This document shows positions 1 through 7,019 of a stretch of 8,440 nt of DNA, piece by piece. The stretch covers positions 1 through 8,440 of the forward strand of contig JABCYT010000111.1 of the NCBI GenBank assembly GCA_013290035.1, in the 5' to 3' direction. The notes beneath the pieces are model-generated. The model made no database searches, was not told the origin of the DNA, and saw nothing but the letters and a program-made list of their open reading frames with translations. This DNA is from Alphaproteobacteria bacterium. GTDB lineage: Bacteria; Pseudomonadota; Alphaproteobacteria; Reyranellales; Reyranellaceae. Positions within the stretch are counted from its first letter, which is position 1; each line of letters starts with the position of its first letter. The position numbers were made by a program, and so were the translations under genes.

Positions 1-75
1 AGGCCCAGGCGAGCTCCGCGCGTTGCAGGCGCCGCCCGGGCGGGTGGGCCCCCTTCGCGCGGCGCGTCGCGGCGT

Positions 76-996
76 TCAGCCCTTGACCCCGCCCATGGTG
101 AGGCCGGCGGACATGCGGCGGCGGAACACGTAGTAGATCGCGACCGGCGGGATCGCGTACACGATCGCGGTCGCCATCATGTAATTCCACGGCGCCTCGT
201 CGCTGTTGAGGAACTGCGCCAGGGCCACCGGTACGCTCATGCTCTGCTTCGAGGACAGCAACAGGAACTGATAGAGGTACTCGTTCCACGCCAGCAGCAG
301 GGCGTAGGTGCCGACCGCGACCAGCGCCGGCGCCATCAGCGGCAGGTAGATCTTCCAGTACACCTGGAAGGGCGAGGCCCCGTCGATTCGCGCCGCCTCG
401 TCGAGCTCGATCGGAATACTGGTGCCGTACTGCTGGAAGATGAAGATCGCGTAAGGGGTCGCGAAGGTGACCTCGGCCGCGATCACCGACCACAGATTGT
501 TGGTCAGGCCGTAGATCTGCATGATGCGATAGAAGGGGATCGCCAGGAACGAGGCGGGGATCACATAGGTCAGCAGCGCCGCGTTGCTGAGCACCCAGCC
601 GTAGCGAATGCGCATGCGGCCGATCGCGAAGCTCGCCAGCGAACCGATCGCCAGGGTGAAGAACACCGTGCCGACGCCGATATAGACGCTGTTGGCGAAC
701 TGGTGCCAGAAATGTTCGAGATACCAGTAGCCCTGGGTGATGACGATCCAGAAGCTGTCGACCGAGGGTTTGGCGGGCCAGATCGTATCGGTGAACACGT
801 CGCCCTTCGACTCGAGCGCCACCATGAAGATGTTGTAGACCGGAACCAGCGTCCAGATCAGCACCAGGACGGCGACGCCCAGGGCTCCCGCCTCCTTCCA
901 CCAGCGAAGCCGCCGCCGAGCGCTCCGCGCGCGCGCGGCGGACGTCGGCACGGCGGCCATGGCGACGGCTGTGGCGTCGTCGACGGCGACGGTCAC
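76..996 (-). CDS. Carbohydrate ABC transporter permease, MalG type
   Basis: This is one of two inner-membrane subunits that form the translocation pore of a CUT1-type (sugar, polyol or similar) ABC importer. The 306-residue length fits the family. About six hydrophobic segments are visible, the first near residues 39-60. The EAA loop that docks on the ATPase is clear at about 200-220 (EAARIDGASPFQVYWKIYLP). I chose the GTG at 996 because it overlaps the upstream permease stop in the sequence GTGA, an arrangement typical of translational coupling; the frame stays open far upstream, but that part only shadows the other permease. An in-frame ATG at 960 is the alternative start. It is the third gene of the operon. 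No ATPase gene follows within the 75 bases left in the window. Family assignment is firm; the substrate cannot be read from the sequence. Confidence 0.93.
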   Translation of the reverse strand: MTVAVDDATAVAMAAVPTSAARARSARRRLRWWKEAGALGVAVLVLIWTLVPVYNIFMVALESKGDVFTDTIWPAKPSVDSFWIVITQGYWYLEHFWHQFANSVYIGVGTVFFTLAIGSLASFAIGRMRIRYGWVLSNAALLTYVIPASFLAIPFYRIMQIYGLTNNLWSVIAAEVTFATPYAIFIFQQYGTSIPIELDEAARIDGASPFQVYWKIYLPLMAPALVAVGTYALLLAWNEYLYQFLLLSSKQSMSVPVALAQFLNSDEAPWNYMMATAIVYAIPPVAIYYVFRRRMSAGLTMGGVKG

Positions 997-1913
997 AGCG
1001 AGACCTCGGTCGTGCGCAGCTTGCGCATCAGGATCAGCACCAGCGGGATCATGAGCGGCAGCGCCGTCAGCACGGTCGCCACGCCGAGCTCGGGCCGCGC
1101 GACCTCGAAGGCATCGCGGATGCCGAGCGTGGCCAGCACATGCGTCGAGAGCGCCGGCCCGCCGCCCGAGACGAAATACACCGAGTTGAAGTCGCCCAGG
1201 GTGAAGATCGTCGAGAGCAGCGTGCACACGAGGTAGAGGTTGGCGAGCAGCGGGAAGGTGACGTGCGTGAACCGGGTCAGTCCCGTGGCGCCGTCCACCT
1301 CGGCCGCCTCGTAGAGCTCCTGGGGGATCGCCATGCGGCCGGCCAGCAGGATCACGGTCCAGAACGGCATCCACTTCCAGATATGCGAGGTGATGACCGC
1401 CCCGAGCGCCAGCCAGCGCGAGGTGTCGAGCCAGCCCGGCCCCTCGATGCCGAAGACGTTGAACAGGAAGTTGTTGAACAGACCCCACTCGCCGTTGAGC
1501 ATCCAGTGGATCGAGATGAACGCCGGCAGCGCCGGCATCGCCCACGGCAGCACGAAGACGAGCAGCAGGCCCTTGACCCACCAGCCGCGCCGCATGAAGA
1601 AGCCCGACAGCAGCAGCGCGCCGAACATCTTCAGGTTCACGGCGATGCCGACATAGAGGATCGTGTTCACGATCGTGCGCTGGAAGATCGGATCCTCGGC
1701 CAGCTCGAAGTAGAGGCTCGGATCGCGTCCCAGCCAGGCGCCAAAGGCGACCGGATAGGCGACGAAGGCCAGGAACAGGGCGATGTAGGGCACCGTGAAG
1801 GCAATCGCCCAGGTCCATTCCGAGCCCTGCAGGCCGCCGCGCCACATCCGCCCCAGCAGCGGCGGCCGCGGCCTGACGAGGAGTCCGGCGCCTTCGAGGG
1901 TGTCAGTGCTCAT
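993..1913 (-). CDS. Carbohydrate ABC transporter permease, MalF/UgpA type
   Basis: This is the partner membrane subunit of the same CUT1 importer, 306 residues long. A cytoplasmic N-terminal tail of about 33 residues precedes the first transmembrane segment (about 34-56), and further hydrophobic segments follow. The EAA loop lies at about 202-221 (EAAEVDGATGLTRFTHVTFP). The protein lacks the large periplasmic P2 domain of E. coli MalF, as is usual for the shorter UgpA/LacF-type permeases. The ATG at 1913 has a GAGG ribosome-binding site at 1921-1924 that overlaps the stop codon of the binding-protein gene 9 bp upstream. Its own stop overlaps the start of the next permease by 4 bases. These spacings point to one transcript of three genes with coupled translation. 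The transported compound is unknown. Confidence 0.93.
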   Translation of the reverse strand: MSTDTLEGAGLLVRPRPPLLGRMWRGGLQGSEWTWAIAFTVPYIALFLAFVAYPVAFGAWLGRDPSLYFELAEDPIFQRTIVNTILYVGIAVNLKMFGALLLSGFFMRRGWWVKGLLLVFVLPWAMPALPAFISIHWMLNGEWGLFNNFLFNVFGIEGPGWLDTSRWLALGAVITSHIWKWMPFWTVILLAGRMAIPQELYEAAEVDGATGLTRFTHVTFPLLANLYLVCTLLSTIFTLGDFNSVYFVSGGGPALSTHVLATLGIRDAFEVARPELGVATVLTALPLMIPLVLILMRKLRTTEVSL

Positions 1914-1922
1914 GATGGAACC

Positions 1923-3302
1923 TCAGCTTCGCGTGACCGGATATTTCGCCAGGATCGTGCTGATGCGCTTCAGCGCCTTGTCGGTCGCCGCCGGCACCGT
2001 CATCCCGTCCTTCACGACGTCGGCCACCGCGATGCCCCAGACCTGCTGGGCGTTGACCTCGGCGTAGCCGGGGTTGAAGCACGGATAGTTGGGCACGGTC
2101 GGGTCGATCATGCCTTCGGTGGCGTAGGCCGTGCGATGCGGGTCCTCCTTGAGCCAGAACGGGTCTTCCTTCACCAGGTGCGGCATCGGCGGCAGCCAGC
2201 GGCCCAGCCCGGTCTTCAGGTAGAGGTTCAGGTTGTCCGGCTGGATCACGTACTTCAGGAAGTCCTTGGCGACGGCGACGTTCTTCGCGCTTTTCGCGAT
2301 GAAGGCGCCGGCCGCGCCGAGTTCGGCCCGCATCGGCTGGCCGGCGTTGTCGTTCGGCAATTTCAACGTGACGACGTCGTCGTACTTCTCCTTCTCGTGG
2401 ATCATCGCGACCTCGGTCGAGATGGTGCCGTCGAGATCCATCACGATCTGCTTGGCGTGGAAGGCGTTGTTGTCGTCGGCGTCGCTCCAGCCCAGCGCCC
2501 CGGGCGGCACGTAGCCGTCCTTGTAGGACGTCGTGATGTAGGTGAGCGACTTGATCACCGCCTCCTTGACCTGGGGATCGTCGAGATGCGCCTGGCCGTC
2601 CGGCGTGACGATGCCGTTGCCGCCGTTGGCGATCAGGAAGTGGTGGAAGGTGTTGTTGCCGTCGGCCGGCCCGTTGGTGGTCGGCTGCAGACCGTGAACG
2701 TAGACGTTGCGCTGGGTCTCGCGCAGCTTCTTCTGCATCGGCTTGAAGAAGTCCCAGAACGCGTCCCAGGTCTTGGGCGCGTCGGCGAGCTTGTAGCCGG
2801 CCTTTTCGACCATCGAGTTCCAGACGTGGAACGGCAGCACGCCGCATTTGACCGGCACGTAGGTGTAGCCGCGCTGCTTGGTGACGTTGTTGTAGTACTG
2901 CGACGCCAGCAGCGCCGTGGGATGGAATTTATCCTTCTGGGTGTCGACCACGTCCGACACGTCGATCAGCTTGTCGTTCCAGCTGTTCTGCGGCACGACG
3001 GCCTGGTCGGCGATGTCGTGGAACATGATGTCGGGCGTGTCGCCGCTGGTCAGCCCGGCGACGATCTTCTGCATCGCCGGTCCGAACGGGATCAGGCTGT
3101 ACTCGATCTTGTTGCCGCTCGCCTTTTCGTAGGCCTCCACCAGGTTCTTGAACGCCTCGTCCTCTTCCTTGACGAAGCCCTGCACCCACAGGACGCTCGC
3201 CGTCTTGGCCTGCGCACGGGCGATGTAGGGACTGGCGAATGTTCCTCCCACCGCCAATCCGACCGATCCGCGACGAACCAGGCGCCTGCCAAGTTTGATC
3301 AT
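1923..3302 (-). CDS. ABC transporter substrate-binding protein, family 1
   Basis: This is the periplasmic ligand-binding subunit that delivers substrate to the two permeases encoded just downstream. It has 459 residues, usual for family-1 sugar-binding proteins. The ATG at 3302 is supported by a GGGAGG site at 3309-3314, six bases upstream, and by the signal peptide that begins there; the frame is open to 3440, but that extension has no secretion signal at its start. The signal has arginine pairs (GRRLVRRGSVG, residues 5-15), a short hydrophobic stretch and probable cleavage after ARA near residue 30. The arginine pairs suggest Tat export, though the motif is not a perfect consensus. The mature part has the family pattern: a conserved start (VLWVQGFVKEEDEAF), then GDTPDIMFHD and a late segment ending in AKYPVTRS. 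It is the first gene of the operon. The substrate cannot be assigned. Confidence 0.93.
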   Translation of the reverse strand: MIKLGRRLVRRGSVGLAVGGTFASPYIARAQAKTASVLWVQGFVKEEDEAFKNLVEAYEKASGNKIEYSLIPFGPAMQKIVAGLTSGDTPDIMFHDIADQAVVPQNSWNDKLIDVSDVVDTQKDKFHPTALLASQYYNNVTKQRGYTYVPVKCGVLPFHVWNSMVEKAGYKLADAPKTWDAFWDFFKPMQKKLRETQRNVYVHGLQPTTNGPADGNNTFHHFLIANGGNGIVTPDGQAHLDDPQVKEAVIKSLTYITTSYKDGYVPPGALGWSDADDNNAFHAKQIVMDLDGTISTEVAMIHEKEKYDDVVTLKLPNDNAGQPMRAELGAAGAFIAKSAKNVAVAKDFLKYVIQPDNLNLYLKTGLGRWLPPMPHLVKEDPFWLKEDPHRTAYATEGMIDPTVPNYPCFNPGYAEVNAQQVWGIAVADVVKDGMTVPAATDKALKRISTILAKYPVTRS

Positions 3303-3425
3303 TATTTGCCTCCCAAGTCGCTCGTCGCTCAAACACTTGGACGCAACGCTGCTACTGACGCCTTGACCACCCTGTCGCCCTTGTCGGGGCAATGCATTTT
3401 TCTTGGGCCAGACGATACGCAAGGA

Positions 3426-3440
3426 ATGACCGGGGGTCAT
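3426..3440. promoter_or_regulatory. Operator-like perfect inverted repeat
   Basis: The sequence ATGACC-GGG-GGTCAT is a perfect 6-bp inverted repeat with a 3-base centre. It lies 124 bases upstream of the ATG of the substrate-binding protein, in the region that should contain the operon promoter. Its size and symmetry suit a dimeric regulator. No regulator gene is in the window and I do not recognise the motif, so the operator role is only inferred. Confidence 0.3.
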
Positions 3441-3512
3441 GCGAAATTGAGTGGATGAAATTTGGTCAGCAATGCTGTCCTAAATCCCTGCAGGCCGCCA
3501 CGGTTCAGCTTT

Positions 3513-3651
3513 CTTCCCCTTGCCGGAGTCCGGCAAGGGGAAGTGCCCTCGTCATACGAGGGCGATGGGGTCATGAGCCACCGCCTGCTGCTTCCGACCC
3601 CTCCGTCGCCGTGCGGCGGCACCTCCCCTTCGCAAATCCGCGAAGGGGAGG
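3513..3651. repeat. Mosaic of palindromes (RIME-like intergenic element)
   Basis: Four hairpins follow one another. At 3513-3543 there is a perfect 15-bp inverted repeat around one base, with arms starting CTTCCCCTTGCCGGA. At 3545-3563 there is a 7-bp repeat, GCCCTCG/CGAGGGC. At 3607-3618 there is a short CGCCG/CGGCG repeat. At 3622-3651 there is a 12-bp repeat, CCTCCCCTTCGC/GCGAAGGGGAGG. The first and last hairpins carry related CCCCTT/AAGGGG arms, so the whole unit has inverted ends. This layout resembles multi-palindrome intergenic elements common in alphaproteobacteria, such as RIME of Rhizobium. I cannot confirm family membership without searching for other copies. Confidence 0.65.
3622..3651 (-). 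terminator. Possible terminator hairpin of the TonB receptor gene
   Basis: A 12-bp GC-rich stem with a 6-base loop begins 31 bases after the receptor's stop codon in the direction of transcription. No run of T follows it, so it is not a canonical intrinsic terminator. It may instead stabilise the 3' end or simply be part of the palindromic mosaic element. Confidence 0.3.
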
Positions 3652-3682
3652 GGAACTCGATTCGAGCTGCTTCGACTTCGTC

Positions 3683-6040
3683 CTAGAAGGTGATTCGCAC
3701 ACCCGCGAATATGCTGGCCGGCGCCGCAAGACTGTAGCTGGGCGTGGCGGTTGCCCCCGGCGCTTGCGCGATCGCGACCGACGACGTGGGCGAGAACGTG
3801 CCGAAGTTGTAGTACCAGCTGTTCGTCACATTGCGTGCCCAGGCAAAGACCTCGACATTGGGCAGCGGCCTGTAGCTCGTCGTCAGATCGAGCGTGGCGT
3901 AAGGCGGCAGCGGCGCCGTCAGGTTGGCCTCGTCGCCGACCAGGTAGACGCTGCTGGCGGCCACCAGGTTGGCGCCGAGTGTCCATTTGTCGGTCGCCTT
4001 GTAGGTGGCCCCCACTTTCAGCTGATGGGCCGGGATGCCGGGCAGCCGGCTGCCCGGCTGGACGGTGATGTTGCCGTTGAGATCGGCGGCCGGGTTGTTG
4101 CCCGAGGCTTCGACGAAGGTGTTCTGGAACGTGGCGTCGATGAAGGAATAGTTGATATAGGCGAGCCAGCGCTCGGTGGTGAGCCGCAGCTCGGCATCGA
4201 GGCCCTGGCGACGCGTGTTGCCGATATTGGCGAAGAAGGCTCGGCCCTGTACGGGGCTGTTGATGAAGGCGATGTCGTCGTCGAGGTCGCTGCGATAGAG
4301 CGCGAGACTGTAGCGCAGCCGGCCCTTCTCGAAGACCGGAAGGCTTCCCCGCAGGCCTGCTTCGAAGGTGCGCGACACCACCTGCTTCAGGTCCGGATCG
4401 CCGACGAAGAAATTGGCGAGGCTGCAGGAATTGGACGGGCCGGCGCAGGACAGTTCGGCCGGGGTCGGCGTGCGGTTGGCGACGGCGTAGCCGCCATAGG
4501 CCGTGAGCCAGGGCGCGATCTCGTAGGCCAGGCCGCCGGCGGGATTGAAGTGCACGAAGTTGTGCGAGCCGCTGAGGTCGCCGCCCGCGAGATCGCTGAG
4601 ATTGATGGTCGCGACATTCAGGCGGCCGGACGCCGTCAGCGCCAGCCGCGGCGTGATCCGCCAGGTGTCGGCAAAATAGAAACCCCAGGCGGCGCTGTCG
4701 ACGGCGACGCTGACGGGCGAATTGGTGCCGGGCTCGTCGATCACCACGCCGGGGCCGACGAAGCTCCTGTCGCCCGAGGTCAAGCCACCGACGAATGACG
4801 CCGCATTGAACTGCGTCCGACCGATGTCCAAGCTCGCACCGACGACAAGATGATTGTCGCGGTCGAACAGCTTGCCGGTATCGGTGAGCTGCAGGCTGCC
4901 GCCGTAGGCATGCGTGCTGGTGCTCTGGGTGTCGAGCTGGCCGTATTGCCCGCCGGCCAGGAAGTCGCTGATCAAGCCGCCGCCGACGGTCGTGCTCAGC
5001 CCTCCCGAAAAGCACAGAAAGCCGGCATTGTCGTCGTCCTGGCACGGCGTGTCGTTGGGCGCGTTGCCATTGACCACCTTTTGCTGGAAGTAGCGGTAGT
5101 AGCCCAGCGCCTGCAGCGACAGCGCGTCGCCCAGGTCGATATTGGCCGTCAGGTTCGTGGCCGCATAGGTGTTGGCGATCAGGTTGGGCGCCGTAAACTG
5201 CGCACTGGGCGCGGCGGCGAGGAGCTGGACGGGCGCGGTGCCGGGTCCGTTCAGGTTTGAAGTTGCGGCTGTTGCGTTGAAGTGCAGCTCGGCCTTCTGA
5301 CTGCGCCAGCCGATGTCGGCGAACATGTTCTTGATGTCGGACGACTGCAGGTCGCGCCAACCGTCCTGGTGCAGGGCGCTGCCGGCGACGTACGCCGCAA
5401 CGTTTTCGCTGCGCCGGCCGAACTGGAACTCGCCCTGGACATGGCCGAACGAACCGCCGGCGGCAGCGGCTTCGACGCCCTGGAAGCTGAATCCGTCCTT
5501 CAGCCTGACGTTGAGCGAGCCGCCGAGAGCATTGAGGCCGAAGACGGGATTGGAGCCCTCGAGATTCACCCTGTCGATCGCCACGTCCGGGATGAGGTCC
5601 CAGTAGACGGTGTCGCCGAAAGGCTGGTTGAACCGCATGCCGTTGACGTAGACGGCCAGGCCTTGCGGCGTGCCCTGAAGCGGCGACGCCGCGAAGCCAC
5701 GGTAGAACAAGGTCGGCTGGAACGGATTGCCGGAGGCCGACACGCTCGAAACGCTTCCCACCTCGCGTTCCAGCGATCGCACCAGTTGCGGCATTCCCTC
5801 GCGCTCCAGATCCTGCCGGTTCAGCACGTTTGTCTGGGCGGGAACGAGGTTGCGGTCGAGGCCCGTCCCGATCAAAGGCGAGGTCGCCACGACCTCGATC
5901 GGCGGCAGTTCGGGCGGCCTTGTCTGGGCGCGCGCGCTGTCAGCGAGGAACAACGCGCTGCCGATCAACGTGAGGGAGAGCGGCCCGCAAGCATTGGCGG
6001 AAGGGCGCTGGCTGGCGCCAATGTCGTGGTCTGATCCCAC
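3683..6040 (-). CDS. TonB-dependent outer-membrane receptor
   Basis: This is a ligand-gated outer-membrane beta-barrel that imports a scarce nutrient (siderophore, haem, vitamin, glycan or similar) using energy from TonB. With the GTG start it has 785 residues. Signal peptide: about 1-38, ending SARA. TonB box: about 48-53 (IEVVAT). Plug domain: about 65-180, with GTPQGLAVYVNGMRFNQPFG and, at its end, NPVFGLNALGGSLNVRLK. Barrel: from about 190 to the C-terminus, which ends in phenylalanine (FAGVRITF) as outer-membrane barrels do. Two cysteine pairs (CQDDDNAGFLC and CAGPSNSC) probably lie in outer loops. The GTG at 6040 has a modest AAGGG site; a TTG at 6130 in the same frame is possible but has no visible ribosome-binding site. 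The ligand is unknown. Neighbouring sugar-transport genes hint at a carbohydrate, but the intervening 380 bases weaken that link. Confidence 0.92.
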   Translation of the reverse strand: MGSDHDIGASQRPSANACGPLSLTLIGSALFLADSARAQTRPPELPPIEVVATSPLIGTGLDRNLVPAQTNVLNRQDLEREGMPQLVRSLEREVGSVSSVSASGNPFQPTLFYRGFAASPLQGTPQGLAVYVNGMRFNQPFGDTVYWDLIPDVAIDRVNLEGSNPVFGLNALGGSLNVRLKDGFSFQGVEAAAAGGSFGHVQGEFQFGRRSENVAAYVAGSALHQDGWRDLQSSDIKNMFADIGWRSQKAELHFNATAATSNLNGPGTAPVQLLAAAPSAQFTAPNLIANTYAATNLTANIDLGDALSLQALGYYRYFQQKVVNGNAPNDTPCQDDDNAGFLCFSGGLSTTVGGGLISDFLAGGQYGQLDTQSTSTHAYGGSLQLTDTGKLFDRDNHLVVGASLDIGRTQFNAASFVGGLTSGDRSFVGPGVVIDEPGTNSPVSVAVDSAAWGFYFADTWRITPRLALTASGRLNVATINLSDLAGGDLSGSHNFVHFNPAGGLAYEIAPWLTAYGGYAVANRTPTPAELSCAGPSNSCSLANFFVGDPDLKQVVSRTFEAGLRGSLPVFEKGRLRYSLALYRSDLDDDIAFINSPVQGRAFFANIGNTRRQGLDAELRLTTERWLAYINYSFIDATFQNTFVEASGNNPAADLNGNITVQPGSRLPGIPAHQLKVGATYKATDKWTLGANLVAASSVYLVGDEANLTAPLPPYATLDLTTSYRPLPNVEVFAWARNVTNSWYYNFGTFSPTSSVAIAQAPGATATPSYSLAAPASIFAGVRITF

Positions 6041-6090
6041 CGCCCACCCTTTGCTCGTCCCGACCAGACCACAGACCGACTGGGTGGTCG
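6026..6090 (-). promoter_or_regulatory. Possible competing hairpins around the receptor start
   Basis: On the mRNA strand, GACCAC (6084-6089) can pair with GTGGTC (6067-6072). The same second segment, extended to GTGGTCTG (6065-6072), can instead pair perfectly over 8 bp with CAGACCAC (6026-6033). The second pairing encloses the AAGGG site and the GTG start at 6040 in its loop. The two stems exclude one another, as in attenuators and some translational switches. No known riboswitch class is recognised, and the short stems could arise by chance. Confidence 0.25.
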
Positions 6091-6189
6091 CGAGCTTGGG
6101 AAATGTTACCGAGACCTCCTGGCCTCGCAAGTCGGATCGGCTTTCTTGCCCTCGCCGTGAGGAAGGTTGATCAGCTCCATGCCGGGGAC

Positions 6190-6477
6190 CACACCTACCC
6201 GTCGCTGAAATATCCGGAGGACCAGAAGCGCCTGTGGGAGGCGATCAACCGCGGCGCCATCCAGGTTGTCGCCACCGACGAGCTGTGCTGCCTGCTCAGG
6301 GTCAAGCTGCGGGGCAGCCGGATCGACGACACGACGGGCGGCAACTCGGGCGTCGAGCCTCGGGTCGGGCTGATGTACACCAACATGGTGACCAAGCGCG
6401 GCTACCCAGTCGAACATTTCGTCGACATGATCTCGAGCAACGCGGCGCGCATCATGGGCCTCTATCCGCGCAAGGGG
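6190..6477 (+). pseudogene. Fragment of dihydropyrimidinase/hydantoinase
   Basis: About 96 codons read in one frame as the C-terminal half of a cyclic-amidase protein, a family that hydrolyses dihydropyrimidines or hydantoins. Recognisable family segments are HTYPSLKYPED, LWEAI, VVATDE (holding a metal-site aspartate), DDTTGGNSGVEPRVGLMYT and the late FVDMISSNAARIMGLYPRKG. Normal members have about 450-490 residues. The N-terminal part with the HxH metal motif and the carboxylated lysine is missing, as is the segment after YPRKG. An ATG at 6103 opens the frame, but the residues before HTYPS do not look like the family and have no ribosome-binding site. The fragment ends against the minus-strand hybrid gene. 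It is almost certainly inactive. It is the only plus-strand gene trace in the window. Confidence 0.75.
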
Positions 6478-6480
6478 CCG

Positions 6481-6918
6481 CTAGTCCGGGCTCGGTGACA
6501 CCGTTGGGCGCGGCGGTGGCGCGATGTCGTGGGAGAGTTTCTCAAGGCATTCCAGTCGTTCGGCCTGAGTAAGTAGAGAGCAGGCGCCGGAGTTGATTAT
6601 CGCCAGATCGGCGCCGCGCAGATAGAGCCTCTCCGTAGTGCCGAGCCTGACGATGGGCAGGACAAGCAGGTTGCTCCCGTCATCGACGACACGGGCCATC
6701 TCCACCGCCAGGCGCAACGGCGTACCCTCGATCGGGCCGGCGGCGAGGCCGACCATCCAGGCGTTAATCTCCTTCTGCTGCTGCTGCTCGTAGGTCGGCG
6801 CGCGCTGCACCGGCGCGAGTTGCGCCTGCGCGGCGGCTTGGCTCGGCTGCAGCGTCAGGACAACCGGCGCCAGGACGGCGAGCACGCACAATAGGCGTGC
6901 GGCAAACATCGTAATCAT
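6481..6918 (-). CDS. Hybrid remnant: TAXI-type binding protein N-terminus fused to VasI-like start
   Basis: This frame of 145 residues has an ATG with a GGGAGAG site upstream and a signal peptide (about 1-30, ending QAAA). Residues about 52-110 (INAWMVGLAAGPIEGTPLRL, then MARVVDDGSNLLVLPIV and LRGADLAIINS) resemble the N-terminal lobe of TAXI-type solute-binding proteins, which normally exceed 300 residues. Residues 112-134 (ACSLLTQAERLECLEKLSHD) instead match residues 33-51 onward of the VasI-like protein at 7568-8221, including the cysteine pair spaced 11 apart. After DIAPPP the similarity continues in DNA, but the frame seems to slip and ends at a TAG. I infer an in-frame deletion joining two adjacent genes of a duplicated pair. 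It may still be expressed as a short exported protein, but a full function is unlikely. Confidence 0.7.
   Translation of the reverse strand: MITMFAARLLCVLAVLAPVVLTLQPSQAAAQAQLAPVQRAPTYEQQQQKEINAWMVGLAAGPIEGTPLRLAVEMARVVDDGSNLLVLPIVRLGTTERLYLRGADLAIINSGACSLLTQAERLECLEKLSHDIAPPPRPTVSPSPD
6521..6590. repeat. Copy 1 of a 70-bp diverged direct repeat
   Basis: These bases align without gaps to 8061-8130 with 56 of 70 identical, both in the same orientation. The copy encodes the ACSLL..AERLECL.KLS.DIA segment of the hybrid frame. It marks the VasI-like part of the remnant; its right edge, near 6588, coincides with the switch to TAXI-like sequence. Confidence 0.8.
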
Positions 6919-6933
6919 CGATCAGCTCTCCCT

Positions 6934-6955
6934 TGTGCCTACCGCTCAAGGCACA
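6934..6955 (-). terminator. Weak stem-loop downstream of the dsrE-like gene
   Basis: A perfect 7-bp inverted repeat, TGTGCCT/AGGCACA, encloses an 8-base loop. It lies between the DsrE-family stop and the hybrid frame's start, 64 bases after that stop. There is no T-run after it, so termination is only a guess. It could equally act in the leader of the hybrid frame. Confidence 0.25.
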
Positions 6956-7019
6956 CGTGGGCCGCGGGCATCTCCACTCACTGACGCAACGCGTTCGATC
7001 GCTCGCCTCCTGAACACGT

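Larger units (their letters stand above)
3303..3682. other. Intergenic region between ABC operon and TonB receptor
   Basis: This 380-base stretch contains no convincing gene. The frame continuing upstream of the binding-protein start lacks a ribosome-binding site or signal peptide at its beginning. The left part (3303 to about 3480) should carry the promoter of the ABC operon, but I see no clear -35/-10 pair. It does contain a perfect inverted repeat at 3426-3440. The right part (3513-3651) is a cluster of palindromes that also lies just after the TonB-receptor stop, so it may end that gene's transcripts. Confidence 0.7.

Noticed and set aside
32..43. 12-bp palindrome CCGCCCGGGCGG after the last permease
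   Set aside because: It is short, lies in very GC-rich sequence and has no T-run, so a terminator call is not supported.
997..1845. N-terminal extension of the MalG-type permease frame
   Set aside because: This stretch is a shadow of the MalF-type permease gene. Recognisable permease sequence begins only after the GTG at 996.
3303..3440. N-terminal extension of the binding-protein frame
   Set aside because: The extension would bury the signal peptide, and the ATG at 3302 has an excellent ribosome-binding site.
1140..3458. Plus-strand open frame of 772 codons
   Set aside because: It runs antisense to the MalF-type permease and binding-protein genes. Its composition, rich in Arg, His, Val and Asp without domain signatures, is typical of a high-GC shadow frame.
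3513..3651. CRISPR-like or insertion-sequence reading of the palindrome cluster
   Set aside because: The hairpins are not regularly spaced copies of one repeat, and no transposase or target-site duplication is present.
3392..4798. Plus-strand open frame of 468 codons
   Set aside because: Most of it is antisense to the TonB receptor barrel and the rest crosses the palindromic element. No domain or ribosome-binding site is recognisable.
3552..5360. Minus-strand open frame of 602 codons
   Set aside because: It overlaps the receptor in another frame and reads as arginine/proline-rich low-complexity sequence; the receptor frame has clear plug and barrel motifs.
6040..6190. Cobalamin-type riboswitch ahead of the TonB receptor
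   Set aside because: I could not find the conserved core sequences of known riboswitches in this leader.
6106..6417. Minus-strand open frame antisense to the hydantoinase fragment
   Set aside because: The plus-strand frame carries long recognisable hydantoinase family segments, whereas this frame has none.
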